A stretch of 64,000 nt of DNA, from contig SUXW01000005.1 of assembly GCA_015060765.1 (NCBI GenBank), forward strand, positions 99,495-163,494, read 5' to 3'. Origin of the DNA: Bacteroides sp. Lineage in GTDB: Bacteria > Bacteroidota > Bacteroidia > Bacteroidales > Bacteroidaceae. The position numbers were made by a program, and so were the translations under genes. Below the pieces are notes generated by a model. The model had not been told where the DNA came from. It ran no database searches and was given only the letters and a program-made list of their open reading frames with translations. Each line of letters begins with the position of its first letter. The first letter of the stretch is position 1. This document shows, in pieces, positions 45,089 to 54,970 of this stretch.

Positions 45089-45337
45089 ATATAATTTACC
45101 ATAAAACGGTAAAAAATATCTAACAAATATGGTTTTGCATAAAAATTAGAATTATATTTGCCATTCAATTCATAAATTTGCTTATTGTATGCATACATAT
45201 ATTACATTGAGAAACAACTCTAAACCATATAAGAGTATATGGCTGAATATCAAGCGTAGAGATGATTTATAACGACCGCATGAACGGTAAACTATAATCA
45301 AGAATTTATTAACAAACTATCTTTGCTCTATATAATA
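45089..45337 (+). promoter_or_regulatory. AT-rich upstream region of the SusCD operon with several -7 words
   Basis: TAnnTTTG matches at 45153-45160 (TATATTTG), 45173-45180 (TAAATTTG) and 45318-45325 (TATCTTTG, the best word). Palindromes TGTATGCATACA (45186-45197) and CCATATA-agag-TATATGG (45225-45242) lie between them. The last -7 word is only 12 bp before the ATG. No coding sequence was found here. Confidence 0.5.
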
Positions 45338-48274
45338 ATGAGGAAAAGAACAATATTTCTATTTGTTTTTCTTTCTGTGTGGATTGCACAATCTGTTTGT
45401 GCACAATCTTTTTTGGTGAAAGGACAGGTTACTTCTAAAGATGATAACGAACCGTTGATAGGGGTAGCTGTGGTGCAGGAAGGAACAACCAACGGTATTA
45501 CTACGGATTTCGACGGTAACTATGCCTTGGAAATCAAAGGAACTGAAAGGGCCAAACTGGTTTTTTCTTATGTTGGTATGAAAAGTCAGGAACATTTTGT
45601 AGATGCGCATACCAATGTGCTGAATGTGGTTATGCAGTCGGATACAGAAATGATGGACGAAGTGGTGGTGGTAGCCTATGGGGTGAGAAAGAAAGGAACG
45701 ATTGCGGGTTCTGTCTCTACCGTGAAGGCCGACAAGATGGAAAATGTACCTGCCGCAGGGTTTGATCAGGCACTTCAAGGACAGACACCGGGATTGATGG
45801 TTTTGTCCAATTCGGGTGAACCAAGCAAGGCAGCAACGTTCCAAATTCGTGGTACTAACTCCATCAATTCAGGGACTTCTCCTTTATTTATATTGGATGG
45901 GGTACCTATTTCGAGTGCCGATTTCAATACCATAAGCCCAAGTGACATTGAATCCGTATCCGTATTGAAAGATGCTTCTTCCACTTCCATCTATGGAGCC
46001 CGTGCAGCCAATGGTGTGGTGGTAATCACCACCAAACGCGGTACAGCTTTGGATAATGCCAAGGTGGTGCTTCGTAGTCAATGGGGATTCTCGGAACTGG
46101 CCAGCAACAATTGGTCGTTGATGAATACGGATGAACGTATCCAATTTGAAAAGGAAATAGGTATTGATGCCGGACAAGATTACGATGTGTTGCGACAGAC
46201 CGACATCAATTGGCAGGAGGCGGTATTCAACGACCGTGCCATGTTGCAGAATTACGATTTGTCCATCAGCCGCGCAACCGACAAACTGAACTATTTTGTA
46301 TCAGGAAGTTTTTATGATCAGGAAGGTATTGCCCAAGGGTCTACATTCCGTCGGTACAATTTACGTGCCAATGCCGATGTGAAGGCCAGCAATTGGTTGA
46401 AAGTAGGAACCAATTCCATGATTGCATACGAAGAGGTCCAACAAGCCGATGAAGGTGAATACGCTCTTTATACACCCATCTCTGCTTGTCGTTTTATGTT
46501 GCCTTACTGGAATCCTTACCGCGAAGACGGGTCGGTAGCTTCTTCAAAAGACGGCAGTTGGATAGGTACTACACAGAATCCCATAGAATGGATGGACAAC
46601 AATCCGGTGCTGAACAAGAAATACAAGGCTTTGAGTGTGATATATGCTGAAATTACACCAATTGAGAATTTGACTATCCGTACTCAGTTGGGAGCCGATT
46701 ATTCACATGCTACTGCCAATATGAAATCGTTCCCAAGTTTTCAGGGGAACAACGGTATCGGGGTTGCCGGACGCAGTTCGTCGGATGTATTGTCATTGAC
46801 CATTACCAATACCATCAATTATCGGTTTAATGTGAAGGATTCCCATTCTTTCAATTTCATGTTGGGACAAGAAGGGGTCGACTATAGCTCGGAAAGTTTC
46901 CAGGTTATTACCCGTGGTCAGAACAATGATTTCTTGACAGATCTTTCTTCGGGTACCCGAGCCGCTTCTTGGGGAAATTCTTCTTCCAGTTATGCCTATT
47001 TGTCTTTCTTCGGAAGAGGTGAATATAATTACGATGACCGTTACTATGCCGATTTTTCATTGAGAACAGATGCTTCGTCCCGTTTTGGAAAGAATGGCCG
47101 GTGGGCTACCTTCTGGTCTGTAGGCTTGATGTGGAACTTGAAACGGGAAGCATTTATGCAAAAATACGATTGGCTGAACAATGCCCAGATTTCGTTGAGT
47201 ACCGGTACATCGGGTAACTCTTCCATTCCTGATTATGATCACTTGGAATTGGTGGCCGGTGGAGCCAGCTATATGGGTACTGCCGGTATTGCACCGGTAA
47301 GCGAAGGTAATGAAGATTTGAGTTGGGAACAGTTGTGGGCAACCAATTTAGGTATCCATCTTGGTTTCTGGAATCGTTTGAATGTTGATTTGGAACTCTA
47401 TAACAAGCAAACTACCAACATGCTGATGTCTGTTCCTCAATCTTATTCTAACAACGGGTTCGGTTTCCGATGGGACAATGTGGGTACCATGGTTAACCGT
47501 GGGGCAGAACTATCCGTCAATGTCGATGTGCTTCGCTTGAAGGATTTTGTATGGAATGTAAGTGCCAATGTATCCTATAATAAGAATGAAATCACAGAAC
47601 TCTACAACGGATTGGATGAATACGAAATGTCCAATACTTCAACTAAACTGGTTGTCGGTCATTCCGTTGGTGAGTTCTATATAAATAGATATGCAGGTGT
47701 AAACCCTGCCAATGGAGATGCATTGTGGTATACCAAGGATGGTGAAATTACCAACGAATACAACGAAGGAGACAAGGTAATGGTGGGCAAGAACTACATC
47801 GCGCCTTGGCAAGGTGGTTTCGGAACATCCATCACTTGGAAAGGATTGACCCTGAACGCCCAATTCAGTTGGGTAGCCGACCGGTGGATGTTCAACAACG
47901 ACCGTTTCTTTGAAGAGAGCAATGGTTTGTATTCGGTCTACAACCAGTCCAAACGTCTGTTGTACGACCGCTGGAAGAAACCGGGTGACGTAACGGATAT
48001 ACCCCGTTACGGTGTTACTCCCCAAATGGATTCACGTTTCCTGGAAGATGCTTCGTTCCTTCGCCTCAAGAATTTGATGTTAAGCTATTCGCTTCCTCAA
48101 TCATGGTTGTCGAAGACCCGCTTCTTCAGTAGTGCACGGATCTATGTACAAGGACAGAATCTTTTGACATTCACCAACTTCAGCGGCATCGATCCCGAAT
48201 CGTCGAGCAATATTTACAAAGCACAATATCCAATGTCGCGCCAATATACATTTGGATTGGAATTGTCGTTCTAA
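45338..48274 (+). CDS. SusC/RagA family TonB-linked outer-membrane transporter
   Basis: 978 residues from ATG 45338 with a signal peptide (to about SVCAQ). Domains are a carboxypeptidase-regulatory-like beta-sandwich (about 25-100, VKGQVTSKDDNEPLIGVAV), a TonB box (DEVVVVAYG, about 107-116), a plug with SPLFILDGVPI...SIYGARAANGVVVITTKRG, and the 22-strand barrel ending ...RQYTFGLELSF. No STN domain is present, so it is not a transenvelope signalling type. With SusD it imports a large ligand at TonB's expense. The downstream genes suggest peptides rather than glycans (inference). Confidence 0.95.
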   Translation: MRKRTIFLFVFLSVWIAQSVCAQSFLVKGQVTSKDDNEPLIGVAVVQEGTTNGITTDFDGNYALEIKGTERAKLVFSYVGMKSQEHFVDAHTNVLNVVMQSDTEMMDEVVVVAYGVRKKGTIAGSVSTVKADKMENVPAAGFDQALQGQTPGLMVLSNSGEPSKAATFQIRGTNSINSGTSPLFILDGVPISSADFNTISPSDIESVSVLKDASSTSIYGARAANGVVVITTKRGTALDNAKVVLRSQWGFSELASNNWSLMNTDERIQFEKEIGIDAGQDYDVLRQTDINWQEAVFNDRAMLQNYDLSISRATDKLNYFVSGSFYDQEGIAQGSTFRRYNLRANADVKASNWLKVGTNSMIAYEEVQQADEGEYALYTPISACRFMLPYWNPYREDGSVASSKDGSWIGTTQNPIEWMDNNPVLNKKYKALSVIYAEITPIENLTIRTQLGADYSHATANMKSFPSFQGNNGIGVAGRSSSDVLSLTITNTINYRFNVKDSHSFNFMLGQEGVDYSSESFQVITRGQNNDFLTDLSSGTRAASWGNSSSSYAYLSFFGRGEYNYDDRYYADFSLRTDASSRFGKNGRWATFWSVGLMWNLKREAFMQKYDWLNNAQISLSTGTSGNSSIPDYDHLELVAGGASYMGTAGIAPVSEGNEDLSWEQLWATNLGIHLGFWNRLNVDLELYNKQTTNMLMSVPQSYSNNGFGFRWDNVGTMVNRGAELSVNVDVLRLKDFVWNVSANVSYNKNEITELYNGLDEYEMSNTSTKLVVGHSVGEFYINRYAGVNPANGDALWYTKDGEITNEYNEGDKVMVGKNYIAPWQGGFGTSITWKGLTLNAQFSWVADRWMFNNDRFFEESNGLYSVYNQSKRLLYDRWKKPGDVTDIPRYGVTPQMDSRFLEDASFLRLKNLMLSYSLPQSWLSKTRFFSSARIYVQGQNLLTFTNFSGIDPESSSNIYKAQYPMSRQYTFGLELSF

Positions 48275-48291
48275 TTATGATAGGAGATAAG

Positions 48292-49818
48292 ATGAAAAAG
48301 ATAAAATTATATATATTGGGAGTGCTGATGGCTTGTAGCATTACTTCATGTCTGGATAAATATCCAGAGAATGCCATTCTTGCAGACAAAGCTATCACTA
48401 CGATTGATGAAGCCGACCAGGCTGTCATTGGAATTTATTCCTCTTTTTTGAGTGGAGCACTTTACAGCGGCTATTTGACCTTGCTTCCCGACATTCAAAC
48501 GGATTTGGTATATGCCATCAACGGATATAGCAATACATACGGAGATATATGGAGATGGAACGACATATTGGCAACCAATGCACAGATTGAAGCGGTTTAT
48601 GCTTCGCTTTATTCGGTCATTGGGCAATGCAATTTCTTGATAGACAATGCGGAAAAAATTAAGCCAACCTTGTCGGATGACAATGATGCCGACCGTTTGG
48701 AACAATATTGTGGTGAAGCGCATTTTGCAAGAGCCTTGGCTTATTCGGAATTGATCAAATTATACTGTAAAGCTTACGAAAGTGATGCAGAGGCACAAGA
48801 TGAGCTGGGCGTAGTGTTGCGTACCCGTTATTATTCGGATGAACCCGTAAAACGTTCTTCTCTATATGAATCGTATCAACAGGTTTTGAAGGACTTGGAT
48901 TATGCGGCAGATGCCTTGGCACTGGGTGATGATTATAATCCGGCTATCGATGGATACATCTACAATTCTACCTATTTCAATGAATATACGGTGTATGCAC
49001 TTCGTGCCCGTGTGGCTTTGTATATGAAGGATTATGATGCTGCCATCCGATATTCATCGAAAGTAATAGACAGCGATCATTTCTTCTTGTCGAGTGCTAC
49101 CCAGATGTACAATTCTTCCTATTCCTATTACCAATATATGTGGACTTCTGACAATTCTACAGAAGTTATATGGAAAATTGGATTTACTTCGACTTCTTAT
49201 GGAGGTGCTTTGGGGCAGGTATTCTTCAATTATGACTATAGTTCGTTAAGGCCGGATTATGTACCGGCACAATGGGTACTGAATCTTTATAATCAGAACG
49301 ACCTCCGCTATAATACGTTTTTCCAGACTTATGCAACAGGACATACTCATGGATTGACATGGCCTTTGTTGGCCAAGTATTGGGGCAACGAACAATTGTA
49401 TAGCGAGGCTCAACTGTTGCATGTCTGCATGCCTAAGGTTTTCCGTTTGTCAGAACAATATCTTATCCGTGCGGAAGCGTATGTGCAAAAAGGCGATTAT
49501 GCAAAAGCTGGCAAGGACATCAGTAGTTTAAGAGAAGCCCGTTATTCTTCTTATGGTGGTGGAACCTCCATGAATGCCGAGAATGCGATGACCATCATAG
49601 AGGAAGAACGCGTGAAGGAACTTTATATGGAAGGATTCCGACTGACCGACTTGAAACGTTGGCATAAGGGATTTACCCGTACTCCTCAAGAACAATCCTT
49701 GGATAACGGCAGTAGCTTGGTGGTCGAAAAAGACGATCCCTTGTTTGTATGGCCTATTCCCCAGCATGAGATTGAATCGCCGGGAGCAGAAATTGAACCT
49801 AATGAAAGTAACAAATAA
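48292..49818 (+). CDS. SusD/RagB family nutrient-binding lipoprotein
   Basis: 508 residues from ATG 48292, preceded by AGGAG; the ATG at 48277 would add five residues before the lipoprotein signal. The signal is MKKIKLYILGVLMACSITSC with lipidated Cys about residue 20. The protein has the TPR-like helices of SusD and a C-terminal region with RLTDLKRWHKG and VWPIPQHEIE typical of RagB/SusD. It forms the lid on SusC that captures ligand at the cell surface. Confidence 0.95.
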   Translation: MKKIKLYILGVLMACSITSCLDKYPENAILADKAITTIDEADQAVIGIYSSFLSGALYSGYLTLLPDIQTDLVYAINGYSNTYGDIWRWNDILATNAQIEAVYASLYSVIGQCNFLIDNAEKIKPTLSDDNDADRLEQYCGEAHFARALAYSELIKLYCKAYESDAEAQDELGVVLRTRYYSDEPVKRSSLYESYQQVLKDLDYAADALALGDDYNPAIDGYIYNSTYFNEYTVYALRARVALYMKDYDAAIRYSSKVIDSDHFFLSSATQMYNSSYSYYQYMWTSDNSTEVIWKIGFTSTSYGGALGQVFFNYDYSSLRPDYVPAQWVLNLYNQNDLRYNTFFQTYATGHTHGLTWPLLAKYWGNEQLYSEAQLLHVCMPKVFRLSEQYLIRAEAYVQKGDYAKAGKDISSLREARYSSYGGGTSMNAENAMTIIEEERVKELYMEGFRLTDLKRWHKGFTRTPQEQSLDNGSSLVVEKDDPLFVWPIPQHEIESPGAEIEPNESNK

Positions 49819-49830
49819 ATTCGGGTATCT

Positions 49831-50727
49831 ATGAAAAGAATATTATTGGGATTTTGTGGCTTTTTCTTCACAATACTTTTCTTAATGGGATGTGAAGAAG
49901 CACGGACAATCTATAGCGGACCTGATTATATCATGTTTTCGGATTCATTGTATGTACTGCCGGTTCAGAACAATGACGATTATTTTGATATTCCGGTATC
50001 TGCCACACAAGCTTGTGGATACGACCGTACACTGGCTGTAGAAATCATTGACAAGAATAGCAATGCCATTGAAGGGGTACACTACACTTTGGAATCAAAT
50101 ACCGTGACTATCAGGTCGGGAGAACTTGTGGCTAATGTACGTGTACGCGGTATTTATGACAATATTGAAGTGACCGACTCTTTGGGATTCGCTTTGCGTC
50201 TGGTTACGCAGGAAAATACACAATGGGATTTATATGGAATCGATGCCAATGTGATGCTTAGAAAAACCTGTCCGTTCAATATCTACGATTTTGAAGGATA
50301 TTGTGTTGTAACTTCCACTTATTTGTACGATTATTCGACGGTAGACAAACGGTTGATTCGTACAGAAGTCCATCCGGAAGAAGAAAACACCGTTATCCTG
50401 AAGGATTATTTCTATGACGGATATGATGTGAAGATAAGATTTACTACCGATGACTTGTTGAATCCCCTCATTGAAATGGATGAGCAAGTGTTTGGACCTA
50501 CTTCCGAAGCATTTGGAACACTCTATGGAGATGGAATGATCAGAATGTTCCAGCCATCGTATTATGCTTCCTACTATAGCAGTTGCGAACAGTTTATCTA
50601 TCAATATATGACGCTTTATGTATTGAACAAGGATCAGAGTATTTTTGGTACTGTAGGAACATTCATGAATGTAGTGAAGTGGATTAGTGACGATGAAGCG
50701 GAAAAATTGATGAAAGAAGGCTATTAA
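49831..50727 (+). CDS. Surface lipoprotein, DUF4984-like
   Basis: 298 residues. The lipoprotein signal ends at MGCEEA. The N-terminal ~120 residues look like a Calx-beta/Ig-type domain (IEGVHYTLESNTVTIRSGELVANVRVRG). The C-terminal part has many Tyr residues and resembles DUF4984, which I recall from lipoproteins encoded after SusCD pairs. It probably sits on the SusCD complex as an accessory ligand-binding subunit. It is the third gene of the operon, 12 bp after susD. Confidence 0.65.
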   Translation: MKRILLGFCGFFFTILFLMGCEEARTIYSGPDYIMFSDSLYVLPVQNNDDYFDIPVSATQACGYDRTLAVEIIDKNSNAIEGVHYTLESNTVTIRSGELVANVRVRGIYDNIEVTDSLGFALRLVTQENTQWDLYGIDANVMLRKTCPFNIYDFEGYCVVTSTYLYDYSTVDKRLIRTEVHPEEENTVILKDYFYDGYDVKIRFTTDDLLNPLIEMDEQVFGPTSEAFGTLYGDGMIRMFQPSYYASYYSSCEQFIYQYMTLYVLNKDQSIFGTVGTFMNVVKWISDDEAEKLMKEGY

Positions 50728-50749
50728 AAAGGGACTTATAAGAAAAAAG

Positions 50750-52252
50750 ATGAAAATTTTAAAGAAATATTTGCTGGTTGGTGCCATTGGAATCATGCCA
50801 TTCTGTATAAGCGCATGTTCCGATAATGATGACGACTCTGTGGTTCCAATCTTTCCTTCTGTCGAAACGATGAACGTTGCGGCAAACAGCGAACAGACTT
50901 TCAATTTTGTCTCTAACATGGCATGGAGAATGTCCTCCAGCGCTACATGGTGTACTTTCCCGGAAGTGGGTGAAAAGGCTCAGAACATTTCGGGTGAAGC
51001 TGGCTCTCATACCGTGAGATTGAAAATTAGCGACGAAAGCATGAAGTTTGATAAAGAAACTAAGGCCGTGTTGACATTGATTATGGACGGACAGAAACAA
51101 GTGGTTGCAGAAATTGTGCGCGGAGCCAAGGAATACGAATTCAAGGTGTTCGATGCAGAAGGGAATGAAACGGATGTACTGAACATTGGTCATAAAGGCT
51201 CTCTTGAATTTTCGGTCGAAGCCAATTTTGAGTTTGCCGCTACCTCTTCTCCCGAATGGCTGGACGAAGTTGTAATGAAAACATCTCCTGATAATCCGGG
51301 CAAAAAGCATACAACAGTTACAGTGAAGGAAGAATATGTAAAAAACTCCCAACATAACGCTTCCCTGGTTTTTGGCAATGAAGAAGGAACGGTTGCTTTT
51401 CCTGTTCCTGTCAGTTATGCCGGTATGGATCCTACCAAGATTTATATTGAGTCTGAAGATTTGGTGAATGGCAGTTTCTTCAATTGGATGGTCTCCATGG
51501 ACGGAAAGACCTTCACCAAAAAGAATGAACTGACTAATGAAACGGAAGAAATAAAGGACAAGATGACTTTCCGTATCACTGCGGCCAATGATGAATATAC
51601 ACCGGTCTTTATGGAAGAATACAATGGTGAATTTTACTTTGATGATGTAGAATGGATGCATCTTGTTCAAAATGGTGAGACTGCCACATTTACGGTAGAT
51701 GCTTCGGATAGGGAAAGAAAAGGATTTGTACTTGTTTTTCCCAATGCTGTCTATCATTCTTTCAATGGCGATTTGAAAGGGAATATTCTGGAAGCTGACG
51801 GTAGCATTAAGTATGAATATGAGCAGAAGAACTTCTTGGTTGCATTCTCTCAAAAGAATGCTACGGCAGGAGGAGGATTTTTCATCAGGAATGGATTGAC
51901 ATGGGATGAAATTGAGAATGTAAAGGTTACAGACCCGTCCATTTTGGAATATGTCATGGGGAATTGTATGTATTATGGTGAAGATATTTATTCTGTCAAC
52001 GTCAAACCAAATACTTCGCTTATCATTTATCCACAATTGCCTGAATCAGTATGGCAATGTGAAATGAGTGCCATGATTATGGGTGATGAATATGCATTGA
52101 TAGAATCGATAACACTGGATCTGTTCTTTGACGATACCGGTCATTGTCTGCAATTCAAGGTTCCCGAAGCGGCTACAAAACCAATATATGTAGTAATAAA
52201 AGACAATAGCTGGCAATTCTTGAAAGTGCTGGTAGTTATTCCGAACAAGTAA
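50750..52252 (+). CDS. Surface lipoprotein, DUF5003-like with BACON-type N-terminus
   Basis: 500 residues; the signal ends at SACSDNDDDS, an acidic export-type stretch. Residues about 40-215 read like two BACON/Ig repeats (MAWRMSSSATWCTFPE, FEFAATSSPEWLDEV). The rest is beta-rich and may be DUF5003. The function is probably binding of ligand or substrate at the surface next to SusCD. It overlaps the next gene by one base (TAATG). Confidence 0.6.
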   Translation: MKILKKYLLVGAIGIMPFCISACSDNDDDSVVPIFPSVETMNVAANSEQTFNFVSNMAWRMSSSATWCTFPEVGEKAQNISGEAGSHTVRLKISDESMKFDKETKAVLTLIMDGQKQVVAEIVRGAKEYEFKVFDAEGNETDVLNIGHKGSLEFSVEANFEFAATSSPEWLDEVVMKTSPDNPGKKHTTVTVKEEYVKNSQHNASLVFGNEEGTVAFPVPVSYAGMDPTKIYIESEDLVNGSFFNWMVSMDGKTFTKKNELTNETEEIKDKMTFRITAANDEYTPVFMEEYNGEFYFDDVEWMHLVQNGETATFTVDASDRERKGFVLVFPNAVYHSFNGDLKGNILEADGSIKYEYEQKNFLVAFSQKNATAGGGFFIRNGLTWDEIENVKVTDPSILEYVMGNCMYYGEDIYSVNVKPNTSLIIYPQLPESVWQCEMSAMIMGDEYALIESITLDLFFDDTGHCLQFKVPEAATKPIYVVIKDNSWQFLKVLVVIPNK

Positions 52253-54951
52253 TGAAAAAATTATCTGCGATGAATAGTATACAAAAATTATATTCGAAGT
52301 ATTTTATTGTTTTTCTGATTGGAACAATATTTTCGGCCGGAGTAATGACTGGATGTTCTGATGATAATGAAGAACAACAGAATCTGTATGGTTATGTACA
52401 GTTCAAACTTTGCAAGAGGGCTTCTTACGATGAAATGGGAGATGCACGTGCCATCAATCAATTGGATTATCTTAATGATGCCAAGAAGGTGGAAGTTATT
52501 TTGCAGCGCGACGGAGCTACCATGTCGCAAACTTTGGTATTGAACTCATATAATGACGAGAATGCCGAATTTGGATTGCGTAGTGATAAATTGCAATTGC
52601 TTGCCGGAGAATATTTCATTTCGGGTTATCGCCTTTATGACAATTTGGACAATATGCTTCTATCGGGTGAAACGGAAGATAATCTGTTTACGGTTGTAAG
52701 CGGAGGGCTGACATCCAAAATACTGCCGGTGGAAGGTACTGCCCGAGGCATGGTTTCCTTTCAATTGATTAAAGAATTTGTCAATGCACGTGCAACGGAT
52801 GAAGAGGCCTATCCGTTCAGTAATATTAAAGTGGTGGATATTTCTGTAAAGAATGCCTTTACAAAGGAAACGACTACTATAACCAAGATACCGGTAACTT
52901 ATACCGAAGACTTTAAAGAAGGGCCTGTAGACGAGTCGCTTTATCCGGGGAAAAATGCGGAAACATCCTATTTTGTATGCGATACAATTGTATGGTTAAA
53001 AGCAGGTACTTATCATGTCAGTGGTTATACTACCTATTCGGATAAAAAAGGGAGAACTGTATTGGAAACAGCTTCCATTACTTCTGCCAACTCTTCTTTT
53101 GTTGTAAAAGACAATCAAGTGACAAAAGACGTAAAGGTTCCTGTCAGCCTTTCAAAAACGGCAGAGTATATAAAGGACTATTTGGCCTTAAAGGAAATAT
53201 GGTTGGCTCTTGACGGACCCAATTGGAATTATGTAGGAACAGCCGAGCCGTTGGGCTCCAATTGGGACTTCAACAAAGATATGGATATGTGGGGAGAACA
53301 GCCGGGAATCAAATTGCATTCCGACGGTCGCGTAGCCAGTATCACACTCGAAGATTTTGGTGCTAAAGGAGTAGTGCCCGATGCTATCGGACAATTGACC
53401 AGACTGGCAGCACTTTATTTAGGAAGTCACTCTGAATTATTAGGTGGTCATGTTATCTCACAAGACTTCAAATTGAATATGACACAAGAAGAAAGAAACT
53501 TGATGAGAATGGACTATGACACACGTGTGTTGGCAAGAGATTTCCGTGAAGGTTTTTCAGAAACAATGCAGGAAGGTTTCCATTTGGATCCGGACAATAA
53601 ACCTATAAAGAACAATCGCATCTCTACAAAGGCTATCATGTTCGGTGATTTGACCAATGGCATAACGGGTATATCGAAAGCAATTATGCGATTGACCGAA
53701 TTGGAACAACTCTATGTAGCCAATTCACCGATTACATCCGAAGGTTTCTTTAGAGAAGTCCAGCCGGATTCACCATTTTATTCAGAAAAGGATGAATGGA
53801 GTTGGAGCAATTTCACGAAACTATACGACATGGAAATTTATAACTGTCCACAACTGACAGCATTGCCTATGGATATGCTTGCCAGTTTGCCGGAACTCCA
53901 GATGTTGAACGTTGCTTCCAACAAAGGAATTTCGGGTGAACAGCTGAAAACTGATTGGGAAACTTTTATCAACGGGGCTTCAGGACCTAAGATTCAAGTC
54001 ATTTATATCGGTTTCAATAATTTGGAAGAATTCCCGTCGCATGATTATTTGAAAAAAATGGTACGTCTGTCTATGTTGGATTGTACCAACAATAAAGTGA
54101 AGAAGTTGCATCCTTTTGGAAAGGAAATCAATTTTGCAAAGTTGTATTTGGATTACAATGAAATAACAGAAATTCCTCATGCAGAAGATGGGTATTTCTT
54201 TGGTTATTTGGATGTGGAGTCATTCTCATGCAGCCACAACAAGATAACCCAATTCCCTGATGTGTTCAATGCAAAGTCCATTTATGTAATGGGGTCTGTC
54301 GATTTTTCTTATAATCAAATCAGCGGATTTGAAAATGGGGCAGATTTCCGAGGCATAAATACCGGCCAATTGAATCTGTCGAACAATTGTCTGGAGGAAT
54401 TTCCTGGAATTTTGTTCCAGAAAGAATCTCCTTTATACTATTTGATATTATCAGGAAACGGAATGAAGAGAATTCCGAATGGTTCCATTAAAGGGAAATA
54501 TGCTTATATGCTGGAAGCTATAGACTTAAGTTACAATAAACTGACGAAACTTTCTGATGATTTTTATGCTGTAACTTTACCTTATATGACGGGGATTGAT
54601 TTAAGTTATAACAGTTTCTCCAAGTTCCCTACAGCACCGTTGAGCATATCTTCCTTGCAACAGTTCCATATACGTCATCAGCGTGATGCCGAGGGAAACC
54701 GTTGTCTGCGTGAATGGCCTACGGGATTGTACACTTGTCCAAGTATGGCTTTCTTCAGCATAGGCTCCAATGATTTGCGCAAGATAGAAGATACTATCTC
54801 GCCTTATATCCGTATTTTTGAAATAAAGGATAATCCCAATATAACCATAGATTTGTCGGAAGTTTGCGATTACATTGCAGCGGGGTATTATACGTTGATA
54901 TACGATAAGACACAAGACATTCGCGGTTGTGACATCTTGGATTTGGAATAA
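52252..54951 (+). CDS. Leucine-rich-repeat lipoprotein with DUF4458-like N-terminus
   Basis: 899 residues. The signal is long and the lipidated Cys is in MTGCSDDNEEQ. An N-terminal region (about 40-300) has two beta-rich repeats resembling DUF4458. Then comes ALKEIWLALDGPNWNYVGTAEPLGSNWDFNKD, the cap seen before LRR arrays. About fifteen LRRs follow (for example LEAIDLSYNKLTKLSDDF, LTALPMDMLASLPELQMLNVASN). LRRs bind proteins, so this may grip protein substrates or host surfaces. Confidence 0.78.
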   Translation: MKKLSAMNSIQKLYSKYFIVFLIGTIFSAGVMTGCSDDNEEQQNLYGYVQFKLCKRASYDEMGDARAINQLDYLNDAKKVEVILQRDGATMSQTLVLNSYNDENAEFGLRSDKLQLLAGEYFISGYRLYDNLDNMLLSGETEDNLFTVVSGGLTSKILPVEGTARGMVSFQLIKEFVNARATDEEAYPFSNIKVVDISVKNAFTKETTTITKIPVTYTEDFKEGPVDESLYPGKNAETSYFVCDTIVWLKAGTYHVSGYTTYSDKKGRTVLETASITSANSSFVVKDNQVTKDVKVPVSLSKTAEYIKDYLALKEIWLALDGPNWNYVGTAEPLGSNWDFNKDMDMWGEQPGIKLHSDGRVASITLEDFGAKGVVPDAIGQLTRLAALYLGSHSELLGGHVISQDFKLNMTQEERNLMRMDYDTRVLARDFREGFSETMQEGFHLDPDNKPIKNNRISTKAIMFGDLTNGITGISKAIMRLTELEQLYVANSPITSEGFFREVQPDSPFYSEKDEWSWSNFTKLYDMEIYNCPQLTALPMDMLASLPELQMLNVASNKGISGEQLKTDWETFINGASGPKIQVIYIGFNNLEEFPSHDYLKKMVRLSMLDCTNNKVKKLHPFGKEINFAKLYLDYNEITEIPHAEDGYFFGYLDVESFSCSHNKITQFPDVFNAKSIYVMGSVDFSYNQISGFENGADFRGINTGQLNLSNNCLEEFPGILFQKESPLYYLILSGNGMKRIPNGSIKGKYAYMLEAIDLSYNKLTKLSDDFYAVTLPYMTGIDLSYNSFSKFPTAPLSISSLQQFHIRHQRDAEGNRCLREWPTGLYTCPSMAFFSIGSNDLRKIEDTISPYIRIFEIKDNPNITIDLSEVCDYIAAGYYTLIYDKTQDIRGCDILDLE

Positions 54952-54970
54952 CAATTTGGAGGAATTAATT

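Noticed and set aside
50759..52036. 425-residue antisense open frame
   Set aside because: It lies fully inside a clear lipoprotein gene of the SusCD operon and its translation is low complexity with no recognisable motif.
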